Below, in pieces: positions 1 to 9,964 of a stretch of 64,000 nt of DNA; position 1 is the stretch's first letter; each line of letters starts with the position of its first letter. The position numbers were made by a program, and so were the translations under genes. The notes below the pieces were generated by a model. It ran no database searches. It was given only the letters and a program-made list of their open reading frames with translations, and had not been told where the DNA came from. This DNA is from ZC4RG30 sp965652645 (GTDB lineage: Bacteria; Pseudomonadota; Gammaproteobacteria; Steroidobacterales; Steroidobacteraceae), in assembly GCA_965652645.1 (NCBI GenBank), contig CBFGXE010000005.1, forward strand, positions 1 to 64,000, given 5' to 3'.

Positions 1-234
1 CCACGCGGTGGAACCACAGCCCGGTTGCTTCCCGCTGATTGAATCCCCGAATTCCCGCACGACGCAGCGCGGGTGTGCTGGGCGGGCGCGGCGCGCGAGT
101 TCCGGCGCATCACCGCCTACGTGGGACTCAAGCGCAACGGCCTGTGCGCCGGCTGTCTGAGCGCGCCGAGCCCGCACAGCGCGACCGCGCGGCATCACGC
201 GACTCTTCAAGCCCTCAATCGGAAGAGCACCCGC
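1..234. other. Left edge without a supported gene
   Basis: All six frames were read by eye. The plus frames entering from the left end close quickly (one stops at base 42, another near 170), and nothing shows recognisable domain sequence. One short frame could be the 3' tail of a gene starting outside the window, but there is too little to name it. No tRNA, repeat or terminator with a T-run is visible. Confidence 0.4.
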
Positions 235-669
235 TCAGTTCACCATATTCGTGCCGGTGGGACCATTGCCAGCTTCCTGGTAAACCACTTCACCATCACG
301 CGCCCACAGCGTATGCACCTGCCCTGCCGGCGCCACGTACACACCGCCTTCGGGCACCGCCACGAAATCGGCATCGGCCGGCTTCGCGCCAAAGGCCACG
401 TACAGCGTGCCGGAGAGGACGGTGGAGTAGCGCGTGTCAGGATGCGTGTGCGCCGGAATGCGCGAGCCCTTCGCGAGCACCACGCGCTGCACGTACATGC
501 CCGGCTCGCGCTCGGAGCCCAGGATCCAGGCGCCCTTGAGCCCCGGGATGGTGGGTGGTGAAGTCCAGCCGAGGGATTCCGGGAGGATGGGTTTGACGGC
601 GGGGACCTGCGCCAGTGCCAGCATGGCAACGGGCAGCAGCGCGGCGGCCAGGAAGTGTTTCCTTGTCAT
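235..669 (-). CDS. Secreted cupin-domain protein
   Basis: A 144-residue protein with an N-terminal signal peptide (MTRK, then a hydrophobic Ala/Leu stretch ending near ALAQ) followed by a single cupin_2-type beta-barrel. The HTHPDTRYSTVLSGTLYVAFG segment supplies the usual His-x-His start of cupin motif 1, and the later GQVHTLWARDG segment carries the motif 2 His. These residues normally hold a divalent metal, so a small periplasmic metal-binding cupin is likely. The substrate cannot be deduced. It lies downstream of cysS on the same strand with a 67-bp gap, so it may be an independent unit. Fold assignment is firm; function is unknown. Confidence 0.8.
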   Translation of the reverse strand: MTRKHFLAAALLPVAMLALAQVPAVKPILPESLGWTSPPTIPGLKGAWILGSEREPGMYVQRVVLAKGSRIPAHTHPDTRYSTVLSGTLYVAFGAKPADADFVAVPEGGVYVAPAGQVHTLWARDGEVVYQEAGNGPTGTNMVN

Positions 670-736
670 GGCCCGACAATAGCCCCGGGCCGGGTGACCC
701 GCAAACCATGCGGATACACCCGTACGCCGCTGCCAG

Positions 737-2152
<1,416 letters not shown>

Positions 2153-2205
2153 CGGCGGATTCTAGCCGAAAGGACTTTCCCTCATCCCTGCACTATATTC
2201 CCCGC

Positions 2206-2958
2206 ATGGCGCATGGCCGATATCTCCTCGTCTCCGACCTGCACCTCGACGCCAGCCATCCCGCGGCCATCGCGCAGTTCCTGCAGCTGCTCGCCACCGA
2301 GGCGCCGCGCTCGGACGGCCTGTTCATCCTGGGCGACCTGTTCGAGACCTGGATCGGCGACGACGACGACGAGCCCGCGCGCGCCCGGGTGTGCGATGCC
2401 CTGCGTGCCCTCACCGGCCGGGGCGTGCCCTGCCGCGTGCAGCATGGCAACCGGGATTTCCTGCTCGGCGCTGGCTTTGCCGCGCGCACCGGCTGCGAGC
2501 TGCTGGCCGATCCGGTGCGCCTGGAGGCCGGGGGTCGGCGTTTCGTGCTCTCCCACGGCGATGCGCTGTGCACGCACGATGTCTCCTACCAGCGCTTCCG
2601 CCGGATGGCGCGCAGCCACTGGTTGCAGCGGGCCTGGCTGTCGCTGCCGCTGGGCACGCGCCGCCGCCTCGCCGCCTGGGGCCGGCGGCGCAGCCATGCG
2701 CATGTGCGGCGCCTGCCGCAGGACATCATGGACGTCACGCCGGACGCGGTCGCCAACCTGCTGCGTGAACAGCACGCCGACGTGCTGATCCACGGCCACA
2801 CGCACCGCCCGGCCGAGCACCACCTGGAGGTGGACGGCAGGCCCTGCCTGCGCGTGGTGCTGGCCGACTGGCATCAACGCGGCAGCATGCTGGTGCTGCA
2901 GGCGGATGGCACACTGGAACATCGGGAGCTGGAAGCAGTGAAGGAGTCGGGCGGATGA
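2206..2958 (+). CDS. lpxH: UDP-2,3-diacylglucosamine diphosphatase LpxH
   Basis: LpxH hydrolyses UDP-2,3-diacylglucosamine to lipid X and UMP in the lipid A pathway at the inner membrane. The 250-residue protein carries the calcineurin-like metal ligands in order: SDLHLD near residue 10, GDLFETWIGDD near 43, HGNRDF near 82, SHGDAL near 118, and GHTHRPAEHH near 200. Length is close to E. coli LpxH (240). It sits divergent from cysS, as in many gammaproteobacteria. A TATATT hexamer lies just upstream of the ATG, so the mRNA leader may be very short. Its last four bases overlap the ATG of the next gene (ATGA), implying translational coupling. Confidence 0.95.
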   Translation: MAHGRYLLVSDLHLDASHPAAIAQFLQLLATEAPRSDGLFILGDLFETWIGDDDDEPARARVCDALRALTGRGVPCRVQHGNRDFLLGAGFAARTGCELLADPVRLEAGGRRFVLSHGDALCTHDVSYQRFRRMARSHWLQRAWLSLPLGTRRRLAAWGRRRSHAHVRRLPQDIMDVTPDAVANLLREQHADVLIHGHTHRPAEHHLEVDGRPCLRVVLADWHQRGSMLVLQADGTLEHRELEAVKESGG

Positions 2959-3377
2959 GTTATTCGGGGCGCTGCGCCTGTGGCGCGGTCACGATGCAGA
3001 TCAGTGGAGAGCCGGTGGGAACCCGGCAGTGCTGGTGCCGACAATGCCAGCACCTCTCGGGAGGCGGGCCCACGCACAACGCGATGTTCCGCACCGAAGA
3101 CGTGCGCATCGAGGGAAGCCTGGCCGAACACGGCTATGTGGCCGACAGCGGCAATCAGCTCACGCAATGGTTCTGCCCGGCCTGCGGCAACCATGTGTAT
3201 GCGCAGAGTTCCGCGCGGCCGCAGTTCCGCACCGTGCGCCTCGGCGTGCTCGACCAGCCGCATGGACTGAGGCCCGCCATGGCGATCTGGACCGAGGCGG
3301 CGCCGCCCTGGGCGGTGATCGATCCCGGGCTGGAGCAGCATCCGCGCCAGCCACCACCACCGCCGGGGTCGAAATAG
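2955..3377 (+). CDS. GFA/CENP-V-fold zinc protein
   Basis: A 140-residue protein of the GFA (glutathione-dependent formaldehyde-activating enzyme, CENP-V) family. It shows the family cysteine pattern: GRCACGAV at the N-terminus, QCWCRQCQHLSGG near residue 25, and FCPACGNHVY near 73, which bind zinc. Members were first linked to S-hydroxymethylglutathione formation, but most are uncharacterised and a formaldehyde role should not be assumed. The start overlaps the lpxH stop (ATGA), so it is probably co-transcribed with lpxH. It converges with the GNAT gene across 32 bp. Confidence 0.85.
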   Translation: MSYSGRCACGAVTMQISGEPVGTRQCWCRQCQHLSGGGPTHNAMFRTEDVRIEGSLAEHGYVADSGNQLTQWFCPACGNHVYAQSSARPQFRTVRLGVLDQPHGLRPAMAIWTEAAPPWAVIDPGLEQHPRQPPPPPGSK

Positions 3378-3409
3378 CACGGCAGCGGGTGGTGGCAGCG
3401 GACGCCGCG

Positions 3410-3892
3410 TCAGTCCAGTGGCTTTCCCAGGAATCTTGTCGGACCGGAAGCCCCGTAGGTGACGTCGCGAAAGCCGAACCGCGCGTACAGGGAACGCGCT
3501 GGCGTGTTGTCCTCCTGCACTTCCAGCGTGAGCTTGCAGCAGCCGCTGGCGCGCGCATGCGCCTCGGCCGCCGCCAGCAGCGCGCGTCCGATGCCGCGGC
3601 CGCGCGCGGCAGGCAGCACGGCGAGGTCATGGATGTTCAGCAGCGGCATCGCGCGGAAGGTGGAAAAGCCGACGAAACCCACGCACACGCCCACCGGCTC
3701 GCCTGCCTCGAAGGCCAGCCATGCGCGGGAGGTGGGATGCGCCCGCAGTCCCGGCACCAGTCGTGCGCGCACCTGCGCCGACAGCGGCTCACCGCCGCCA
3801 CGCGGATCACTCGCATAGGCGTCCAGCAGCATCACCACCGCCGCTGCGTCGCGCGCATCTTCCAGGCTGGCGGCGCGGACCTCCACGGACAT
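3410..3892 (-). CDS. GNAT family N-acetyltransferase
   Basis: A 160-residue single-domain GNAT enzyme that would transfer acetyl from acetyl-CoA to an amine. The acetyl-CoA motif A is clear (AVLPAARGRGIGRALLAAAE, residues about 91-110), preceded by the beta4 strand NIHDL and followed by the ARSLYARFGFRD segment of motif B. The start MSVEVRAA at 3892 follows the miaE stop by five bases, and the frame remains open far upstream only because the region is GC-rich. It is the last gene of kinase-miaE-GNAT. Substrate is unknown; the internal position behind a tRNA modification gene is not evidence of an RNA substrate. Confidence 0.88.
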   Translation of the reverse strand: MSVEVRAASLEDARDAAAVVMLLDAYASDPRGGGEPLSAQVRARLVPGLRAHPTSRAWLAFEAGEPVGVCVGFVGFSTFRAMPLLNIHDLAVLPAARGRGIGRALLAAAEAHARASGCCKLTLEVQEDNTPARSLYARFGFRDVTYGASGPTRFLGKPLD

Positions 3893-3897
3893 GGGCG

Positions 3898-4548
3898 TCA
3901 ACCGGCAACCTCGCGGGCGGGCTGCTCCTGTTCCGCCGGCAAGCCGGAGTGGAAGCGGAACTGCGCATCCGGATCCTCGATGAGCCGTGCCTCCACCGCG
4001 GCCAGTTCGGCCAGCCGGACCGGCAGCCGCCTGCGCGCCTCGCCCGTGGCGGCCGCCTCGGCCAGCTCCAGGTAAAGGCCCGCATGCCGGCGCTCGGACT
4101 CGGCCAGCGCCGCATAAAACTCCGCCAGCGGCTCGTGCAGCAGCGGCGCCAGTGCCTCGAAACGCTCGCAGGAGCGCGCCTCGATCAGCGCACCGGAAAG
4201 CAGCAGGTCCAGCTTGCGCTGCGGATCGGCGGCCGCGAGCCGGGCGCGCAGCGTACCGGCATAACGTCCCGGCGCCAGGCGCTGCATGGGCACGTCCAGC
4301 CGCTGCATCAGCTTCTGCACCTGCTCGAAATGCCGCAGTTCCTCGCGCGCCAGCCGCGCCATCGCCAGCGACAGCGGGCGGTCTTCCGGGTACGCGAACA
4401 TCAGCGCCAGCGCGGTGGATGCGGCCTTCTTCTCGCAGTTGGCATGGTCCACCAGCAGCGTGCGCCATTCCCTCGCGGCGTGTTCACACCAGGCACGCGG
4501 CGTGGCCGCGCGCAGGATGCCAGTGCCCTGCGAGCCCGAAAGGCTCAT
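3898..4548 (-). CDS. miaE: tRNA 2-methylthio-N6-isopentenyladenosine hydroxylase
   Basis: MiaE hydroxylates the ms2i6A37 side chain of tRNAs reading U-starting codons, giving ms2io6A, using a non-haem diiron centre and O2. The 216-residue protein has a four-helix ferritin-like layout with the iron-ligand motifs visible: HANCEKKAAS near 35, REELRHFEQV near 68, IEARSCERFEA near 121, and AESERRHAGLY near 150. It is slightly shorter than the Salmonella protein but similar to pseudomonad versions. Its ATG overlaps the stop of the upstream kinase gene (ATGA at 4545-4548), which is an unusual partner. MiaA and MiaB, needed to make the substrate, are not in the window. Confidence 0.93.
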   Translation of the reverse strand: MSLSGSQGTGILRAATPRAWCEHAAREWRTLLVDHANCEKKAASTALALMFAYPEDRPLSLAMARLAREELRHFEQVQKLMQRLDVPMQRLAPGRYAGTLRARLAAADPQRKLDLLLSGALIEARSCERFEALAPLLHEPLAEFYAALAESERRHAGLYLELAEAAATGEARRRLPVRLAELAAVEARLIEDPDAQFRFHSGLPAEQEQPAREVAG

Positions 4549-5795
4549 GCCGCCGCCGAGCGCGCCGCCCGGGCCGCCTCCCGCAGCACGCTTTCCACCT
4601 GCGCCGCGGTGCTGTAGCGGTCATCCGGCCGCTTGGCCATCAGCGTATCCACCAGCTCCTGCCACTGCGCCACCGCCTGCGGCAGCCGTGGCACCGGCGC
4701 GTGGCGGTGCTTGTAGATGATGGCCATGGGATTGTTGTCGGTGAAGGGTTTCTCCCCGACCAGCATCTCGTAGAGGATCACGCCCAGGCTGTAGAGGTCG
4801 CTGCGCTCATCCACCGCCTCGCCATGGCCCTGCTCGGGACTCATGTAGGTGGGCGTGCCGAAGATCACGCCGGGATCGGTCATGTCCGCGGCGATGGCCG
4901 CGTGCTTGGCGAGCCCGAAATCGGTGAGCACCACGCGCTGCGGACCGCGCATCAGCACGTTGCCGGGCTTCAGGTCGCGGTGCAGGGCGCCCGCCTCGTG
5001 CAGCGCCACCAGCGCGCCGGCGATCTGTGCCGCCAGCTCCAGCGCATCGGCCGGCAGCACGCCGCCGCGGATGCGCTTGCGCAGGTCGCCATCCGGGTAA
5101 TAGTCCATCGCAAGGTAGGCGTGGTCGTCGGCCACGCCCAGCTCATGGCAGCGCACGATGCTGGAATGGTGCAGCCGGTGCGCGATCTCGTATTCCTGCA
5201 GGAAACGCTCGAAGGCCTGGTCCACGCCCTCGGCGTCGCGCAGCGAGGGGGTGATCTTCACCACCACCAGCGCGCCGGCCTTCTCGCTCTCGGCCAGGTA
5301 GAGCTGCGAGGTGGAGCCGCCGGCCAGGCGTCGCACGCAGCGGTAGCCGGGAATGCGCACCGGCCCGAAACGCCGCGAGGCCTCCGCCGCGGGCGAGACA
5401 CGCCAGTCGGCCAGCGCGCGGCGCTGCATGCGCGAGGCCTCCTCGAGCACGGCGATGAAGGTGTCATGCGGAAAGCGGCGGCGGCAGATCACCCCGAAGG
5501 CACCGCACAGGCGCGCCTCGCGCGCCGCCCGGGAATCACTGTCGCGGGCCAGGAAGACGATCGGGGCGAAGCCGCGCCGCATGGCCAGGTCGCGCAACCA
5601 GGCCAGGCCTTGCCCGTCGTGCCAGTCCTCGTCGAGCAGCACCACGTCATAACCCTGGGCCAGGTATTCCGGCGGCAGCGGGCCGGACAGCCGCGAGGAG
5701 CGATGTTCCACCGTGGCCTCGGGCCACTCGCAGCTGATGTGATGGCGCAGCAGGGTGCGATAGCGTGCATCCTGGACGATCAGCAGCAGCCGCAT
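4545..5795 (-). CDS. Hanks-type Ser/Thr kinase with receiver-like N-terminus
   Basis: A 416-residue cytoplasmic protein. Residues about 1-125 look like a response-regulator receiver: an MRLLLIVQD strand, VVLLDEDWHDGQGLAWL matching the phospho-Asp strand, and a final GAFGVICRRRFP segment. The acidic pair at the start is QD rather than DD or ED, and the conserved Lys appears replaced by Arg, so phosphorylation is doubtful. Residues about 145-416 are a eukaryotic-like kinase with Gly-loop LAGGSTSQLYLAE, VVKI lysine, HRDLKPGNVL catalytic loop, DFGLAKH, and the MSPEQ activation-segment end; all key residues are present. No PASTA or transmembrane segment is seen. Coupled to miaE by ATGA. Targets are unknown. 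Confidence 0.9.
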   Translation of the reverse strand: MRLLLIVQDARYRTLLRHHISCEWPEATVEHRSSRLSGPLPPEYLAQGYDVVLLDEDWHDGQGLAWLRDLAMRRGFAPIVFLARDSDSRAAREARLCGAFGVICRRRFPHDTFIAVLEEASRMQRRALADWRVSPAAEASRRFGPVRIPGYRCVRRLAGGSTSQLYLAESEKAGALVVVKITPSLRDAEGVDQAFERFLQEYEIAHRLHHSSIVRCHELGVADDHAYLAMDYYPDGDLRKRIRGGVLPADALELAAQIAGALVALHEAGALHRDLKPGNVLMRGPQRVVLTDFGLAKHAAIAADMTDPGVIFGTPTYMSPEQGHGEAVDERSDLYSLGVILYEMLVGEKPFTDNNPMAIIYKHRHAPVPRLPQAVAQWQELVDTLMAKRPDDRYSTAAQVESVLREAARAARSAAA

Positions 5796-5823
5796 CGCGT
5801 CCTCCCCTCCCCCGCCCGGGGCC

Positions 5824-7320
5824 TCAGTTCACAGCCTTGAGGGGATTGTCGCGACGCAGGGCCTTGGCGTCGTCGTTGCGCTCGCGCTCCAGCCGCTCCA
5901 GGTACTCCGGCGTGATGTCGCCGGTGACATAGGTGCCCGAAAAGCAGGAGGTGTCGAACTCGGTGATGGCCGCATCGTCGTGGCGGCAGGCGGACACCAG
6001 GTCGTCCAGGTCCTGGTAGATCAGCCAGTCGGCGCCGATCTCGCGCGCCACCTCGTCCACGTCGCGCCGCGCGGCCACCAGCTCGGAGGCGGCCGGCATG
6101 TCGATGCCATAGACGTAGGGGAAGCGCACCGGCGGCGCGGCCGAGGCGAAATACACCTTGCGGGCGCCGGCATCGCGCGCCAGCTCGATGATCTGCGCCG
6201 AGGTGGTGCCGCGCACGATGGAGTCATCCACCAGCAGCACGTTCTTGCCGCGGAACTCCAGGTCGATGGCCGAGAGCTTGCGGCGCACGGACTTCATGCG
6301 CTGCTCCTGCCCCGGCATGATGAAGGTGCGGCCGATGTAGCGGTTCTTGTTGAAGCCTTCGCGGTACTTGATGCCCAGCTTCTGCGCCATCTGCAGCGCG
6401 CAGGTGCGGCTGGTGTCGGGGATCGGGATGATGACGTCGATGTCGTGGTCGGGATGCTCGCGCTTGAGCTTGTCGGCCAGCTTCTCGCCCATGCGCATGC
6501 GCGCGCGGTACACCGAGATGTTGTCGATGATGGAGTCCGGGCGCGCGAAATACACGTATTCGAAGATGCAGGGCGTGTGGCCCGCCGCCGGCACGCACTG
6601 GCTGGTGTGAAGGCGTCCCAGCTCGTCGATGAACACGGCCTCGCCCGGCGCCACGTCGCGCAGGACCTCGAAGGACAGCATCGACAGCGCCACGCTCTCG
6701 GAGGCCAGCATGTATTCCATGCCGCGCGATGTGCGCCGCTGCCCCAGCACCAGCGGCCGGATGCCATGCGGATCGCGGAAGCCCAGCACGCCATGGCCGA
6801 TGATCATGGCCACCACGGCATAGGCGCCGCGGCAGCGCCGGTACACGGCGGTGAGCGCCGCGAAGATGTCCGCCGGCGTGGCGCGCAGCCCGCCCACGCG
6901 TTGCAGCTCGGAGGCGAAGACGTTGAGCAGCACCTCGGAATCGGAGCGGGTGTTCAGGTGGCGGCGATCCTCGCGCGCCAGCGCCTGCGTGAGTTCCTGC
7001 GCGTTGGTGAGGTTGCCGTTGTGCCCCAGGCAGATGCCGTAGGGCGCATTCACGTAGAAGGGCTGCACCTCGGAGACGCTGTCGCCGCCGGCAGTGGGAT
7101 AACGCACGTGGGCGATGCCCATGTTGCCGCGCAGGGATTCCATGCCCCGCTGGCTGAACACGTCGCGCACCAGGCCCTTGCCCAGCACCGAACACAGCTC
7201 GCCGCCATCGGCGGTCATGATGCCCGCCGCGTCCTGCCCGCGGTGCTGCAGCACGGTCAGCGCGTCATAGAGCTGCTGGTTGACCGGTCCGCGTCCGACG
7301 ATGCCTGCAATGCCACACAT
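5824..7320 (-). CDS. purF: Amidophosphoribosyltransferase
   Basis: PurF makes 5-phosphoribosylamine from PRPP and glutamine, the first committed step of purine synthesis. The start was set at 7320 because the protein must begin MCGIAG: Cys2, exposed by Met removal, is the Ntn glutaminase nucleophile. The open frame extends 42 codons further, but that extension has no family counterpart. The 498-residue product compares with 505 in E. coli. The C-terminal PRTase domain has the PRPP loop VLLVDDSIVRGTTS. It ends the accD-folC-dedD-cvpA-purF run, with a 20-bp gap to cvpA, exactly the E. coli order. Confidence 0.97.
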   Translation of the reverse strand: MCGIAGIVGRGPVNQQLYDALTVLQHRGQDAAGIMTADGGELCSVLGKGLVRDVFSQRGMESLRGNMGIAHVRYPTAGGDSVSEVQPFYVNAPYGICLGHNGNLTNAQELTQALAREDRRHLNTRSDSEVLLNVFASELQRVGGLRATPADIFAALTAVYRRCRGAYAVVAMIIGHGVLGFRDPHGIRPLVLGQRRTSRGMEYMLASESVALSMLSFEVLRDVAPGEAVFIDELGRLHTSQCVPAAGHTPCIFEYVYFARPDSIIDNISVYRARMRMGEKLADKLKREHPDHDIDVIIPIPDTSRTCALQMAQKLGIKYREGFNKNRYIGRTFIMPGQEQRMKSVRRKLSAIDLEFRGKNVLLVDDSIVRGTTSAQIIELARDAGARKVYFASAAPPVRFPYVYGIDMPAASELVAARRDVDEVAREIGADWLIYQDLDDLVSACRHDDAAITEFDTSCFSGTYVTGDITPEYLERLERERNDDAKALRRDNPLKAVN

Positions 7321-7340
7321 GCTGTCTTTGTCTCCGCCGG

Positions 7341-7838
7341 TCAGCCCGGATCTTGCGCTGCGCGCTCGGGCAGGTGTTCGCCCACTATCGCCCGCAGCAT
7401 CGAGGCCACCGGCACCGCCACCGGCACCAGTCTGGACCGCTGCCACCAGCTTTCGTCATCCAGCTGCACGGCCTGCGCCAATATGACGACGATACCGGTG
7501 ATTACAACCCCGCGCAGCAGGCCAAGCAGGAAACCCAGCATGCGGTCGAGGCCGCTGAACAGTGACAGCCGCACGAAGTGGTCGACGAGAAATCCGATGC
7601 TGGCACCCAGCACCAGCACCGCCACGAAGACGATGGCGCGGCCGGCCCACAGGCCGTAGGGCTCGCGCTCCAGCACACCACCCAGGTGGGGCGCGATGGA
7701 TGGGCCGAACTGCCAGGCCAGCCAGACGGCCAGTATCCAGGTCACCAGCGAGCAGACTTCCTTCAGGAAGCCGCGCACCAGGCCGGCGACTGCGGAAACC
7801 AGGATGATGGCGAGGATGATGTAGTCGAGGGTGACCAT
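7341..7838 (-). CDS. cvpA: CvpA family inner-membrane protein
   Basis: A 165-residue polytopic membrane protein, matching the roughly 160 residues of CvpA (colicin V production protein). Four hydrophobic segments are visible, near residues 5-22, 30-48, 65-85 and 100-122. The N-terminal YIILAIILVSAVAGLVRGFL segment with its conserved GLxRGF turn is typical. CvpA was named for colicin V export and is more generally tied to envelope integrity. It lies 20 bp before purF and 91 bp after dedD on the same strand. In the 91-bp gap a TAGAAT hexamer on the minus strand could be a -10 box, so cvpA-purF may have its own promoter. Confidence 0.92.
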   Translation of the reverse strand: MVTLDYIILAIILVSAVAGLVRGFLKEVCSLVTWILAVWLAWQFGPSIAPHLGGVLEREPYGLWAGRAIVFVAVLVLGASIGFLVDHFVRLSLFSGLDRMLGFLLGLLRGVVITGIVVILAQAVQLDDESWWQRSRLVPVAVPVASMLRAIVGEHLPERAAQDPG

Positions 7839-7929
7839 CGGCAGGTCGGCGACCGTTGATCACACAATTCTACACGGAGCGCGCAGTGCAGCACCTCAGA
7901 GACACCCCTAAAGCGCGAAGCAGGCACGC

Positions 7930-8661
7930 TCAGGGTGCAACCAGCGTTCCCTGCTGTCCGGCGGCGGCGAGGCGTGTACGCAGGGCCGTGGCGGCATCGC
8001 GGCTTGCCTCCGGTCCCGCGCGCACGCGGTGCAGGTCCTTGCCTGCGGACTTCGCGACCGTGACCTCGACCGTGAAGCCCTTGGCGCGCAGCTCGCGCGC
8101 CAGGCGCTGTGCGTTGTCGGCAGAAGAGAAGCTGCCCACCTGCACCCACCACTTTCCGGAAGGCTTCGCTGGCGTGGTCGCGGTGGCGGTCGCCGGCCTG
8201 GCAGCCGCGGCGGCGGGTGCAGGTGCGGGTGCAGGTGCCTTGGCCGCAGGAGCAGCCGACCGGTTCGCCTGCGCCGAGGGTGGCGAAGGGGTTGCTGGTG
8301 CCGCTTCTGGCAGCGATTGCCGCGCTGCGGGCGCCGGCGGCGGGGCAACAGCCGCCGGCCCTGGAGTCGCCTGCCGGGCCTGAGCCGTGACCGGTGGCGG
8401 CACGGCCTGCGCAATCGCCTCGGACTGAACCCGCGCAGCGCTGCTGGCGAGCTCCTGCTGTCGGGCGGCGCCGGCGTTGCCGGCGGCATCGAGGGTGAGC
8501 TCGTAGGTGGCCAGCGGCGGACCTGCCTCGGCCACGGCTTCGGCACCGTCGCGTGCACGCGAGTGCTCGCCTGGGCCTGAAAGCAGCTCCGGCACGGCGA
8601 CGGCGGCCACGGCCACCAGGATGACCGCGCCGGTGATTCGATCTTTGCTGGCCCGTTCCAC
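7930..8661 (-). CDS. dedD: SPOR-domain cell division protein DedD-like
   Basis: A 243-residue bitopic inner-membrane protein. After a short cytoplasmic stretch (ERASKDRITG) comes one hydrophobic helix (AVILVAVAAVAVPELL), a long Ala/Pro-rich periplasmic linker, and a C-terminal SPOR domain (KWWVQVGSFSSADNAQRLA to the end) that binds septal peptidoglycan lacking stem peptides. Position between folC and cvpA is that of dedD in E. coli and Pseudomonas. I chose a GTG start at 8661, 20 bp after the folC stop. An ATG 25 codons earlier would overlap folC and add residues unlike DedD. The start is the least certain part. Confidence 0.88.
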   Translation of the reverse strand: MERASKDRITGAVILVAVAAVAVPELLSGPGEHSRARDGAEAVAEAGPPLATYELTLDAAGNAGAARQQELASSAARVQSEAIAQAVPPPVTAQARQATPGPAAVAPPPAPAARQSLPEAAPATPSPPSAQANRSAAPAAKAPAPAPAPAAAAARPATATATTPAKPSGKWWVQVGSFSSADNAQRLARELRAKGFTVEVTVAKSAGKDLHRVRAGPEASRDAATALRTRLAAAGQQGTLVAP

Positions 8662-8681
8662 GGGACGCAGTATAGACGCCG

Positions 8682-9950
8682 TCAGTGCAGGCCGAGCAGC
8701 GCCAGCGCCGGCGCCACCGTGAGGAACGACCCGCACACCAGGATGCGGTCACCCGGCTGCGCCGCGGCGGCAGCGGCGCGCATGCCGGCAACCACGTCCC
8801 CGACCAGCGTGGCGTCCGCGAACACGGGGGAGCGCGTGGCAAGGGCGGCCGCGCTCAGTCCCCGTGGCGCGCTGATGCCGCACAGGAACCACTGCTGCAC
8901 CACCGGCCGCAGCGCCCGGGCCACGGCGGCCACGTCCTTGTCCCCCAGGATGCCGGCAACGCAGAGGGTGCGGCCGGCGCAGGGACGCGCGGCCAGGTTG
9001 GCGGCCAGCGTGCGCGCCGCCGGCTCGTTGTGGGCCACGTCCAGGATCCACTCGACGCGGCCCGGCACCACCTGGAAACGGCCCGGCAGGGCAAGCTGCC
9101 CCAGGGCGCGCGCCACCTGCGGCGCATGCGCCGCACCGAGCACGCCCATCTGCTGCAGCGTGGCCAGCGCGGCAGCGGCATTGGCGAACTGGCGGTTGCC
9201 GGGCAAGGCCGGCCTCGGCAGGTCAGGCAGTGACAGGTCACCGCAGTCAAGGCGCCAGCGCTGCTGGTCTTCGGACACCTGCCAGTGGTAGTCGCGCCCG
9301 GCCACCAGCGCGCGGGCACCGACGCGGAGCGCTTCCCGCTCTACGGCCGGCGTCATCCCGGGATCGGCGATCACCGCCAGCCGCCCGGGACGGAAGACGC
9401 CGGCCTTCTCGCGGCCGATGGCATCAATGTCGGTGCCCAGCCAGTCGGCATGGTCCAGCCCGATGGAGCAGACGATGCCGGCCTCTGCGTCAACGATGTT
9501 GGCCGCGTCCAGCCGCCCGCCCAGCCCGACCTCCAGCACGGCGAACTCCACGCCGCGCGCCCGGAACACTTCCAGCGCTGCCAGCGTGTTGAATTCGAAG
9601 AAAGTCAGCGTGATGTCGCCGCGGGCGGCCTCGATGGCCTCGAAGGCGGCCACCAGCTCCGCGTCGGAAGCTTCTGCGCCATCGATGCGGATGCGCTCGT
9701 TGTAGCGCAGCAGGTGCGGGGAGGTGAAGGCACCGGCACGGAACCCCAGGCAGCGCAGCAGCGCCGCCAGGCACTCCACCGTGGAGCCCTTGCCATTGGT
9801 GCCGGCCACGATGATGGCGCGGGCGGCCACCGGCAGCAGGCCCATGCGCTGCGCGACCTCGCGCACGCGCTCGAGCGTGAGGTCGATGCCCGTGCCGTGC
9901 ACGGTCTCCTGGATGCGCAGCCAGTCATCGAGGCTGCGGGACGCCGCCAT
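8682..9950 (-). CDS. folC: Folylpolyglutamate/dihydrofolate synthase
   Basis: FolC adds glutamate to dihydropteroate (making dihydrofolate) and extends folate polyglutamate tails, using ATP. The 422-residue length equals that of E. coli FolC. The Mur-ligase-like P-loop is VAGTNGKGSTVE near residue 48, followed by TSPHLLRYNERIRI (omega loop and folate binding), LEVGLGGRLDAAN near 142, and LDHADWLG. The C-terminal domain contains the DVAHNEPAA motif, where most family members have DGAHN. It sits between accD (14-bp gap) and dedD, in conserved order. Confidence 0.96.
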   Translation of the reverse strand: MAASRSLDDWLRIQETVHGTGIDLTLERVREVAQRMGLLPVAARAIIVAGTNGKGSTVECLAALLRCLGFRAGAFTSPHLLRYNERIRIDGAEASDAELVAAFEAIEAARGDITLTFFEFNTLAALEVFRARGVEFAVLEVGLGGRLDAANIVDAEAGIVCSIGLDHADWLGTDIDAIGREKAGVFRPGRLAVIADPGMTPAVEREALRVGARALVAGRDYHWQVSEDQQRWRLDCGDLSLPDLPRPALPGNRQFANAAAALATLQQMGVLGAAHAPQVARALGQLALPGRFQVVPGRVEWILDVAHNEPAARTLAANLAARPCAGRTLCVAGILGDKDVAAVARALRPVVQQWFLCGISAPRGLSAAALATRSPVFADATLVGDVVAGMRAAAAAAQPGDRILVCGSFLTVAPALALLGLH

Positions 9951-9964
9951 CGCGGACTTCCGGC

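Noticed and set aside
7321..7446. N-terminal extension of purF
   Set aside because: The mature enzyme needs Cys at position 2 after Met, which only the start at 7320 provides.
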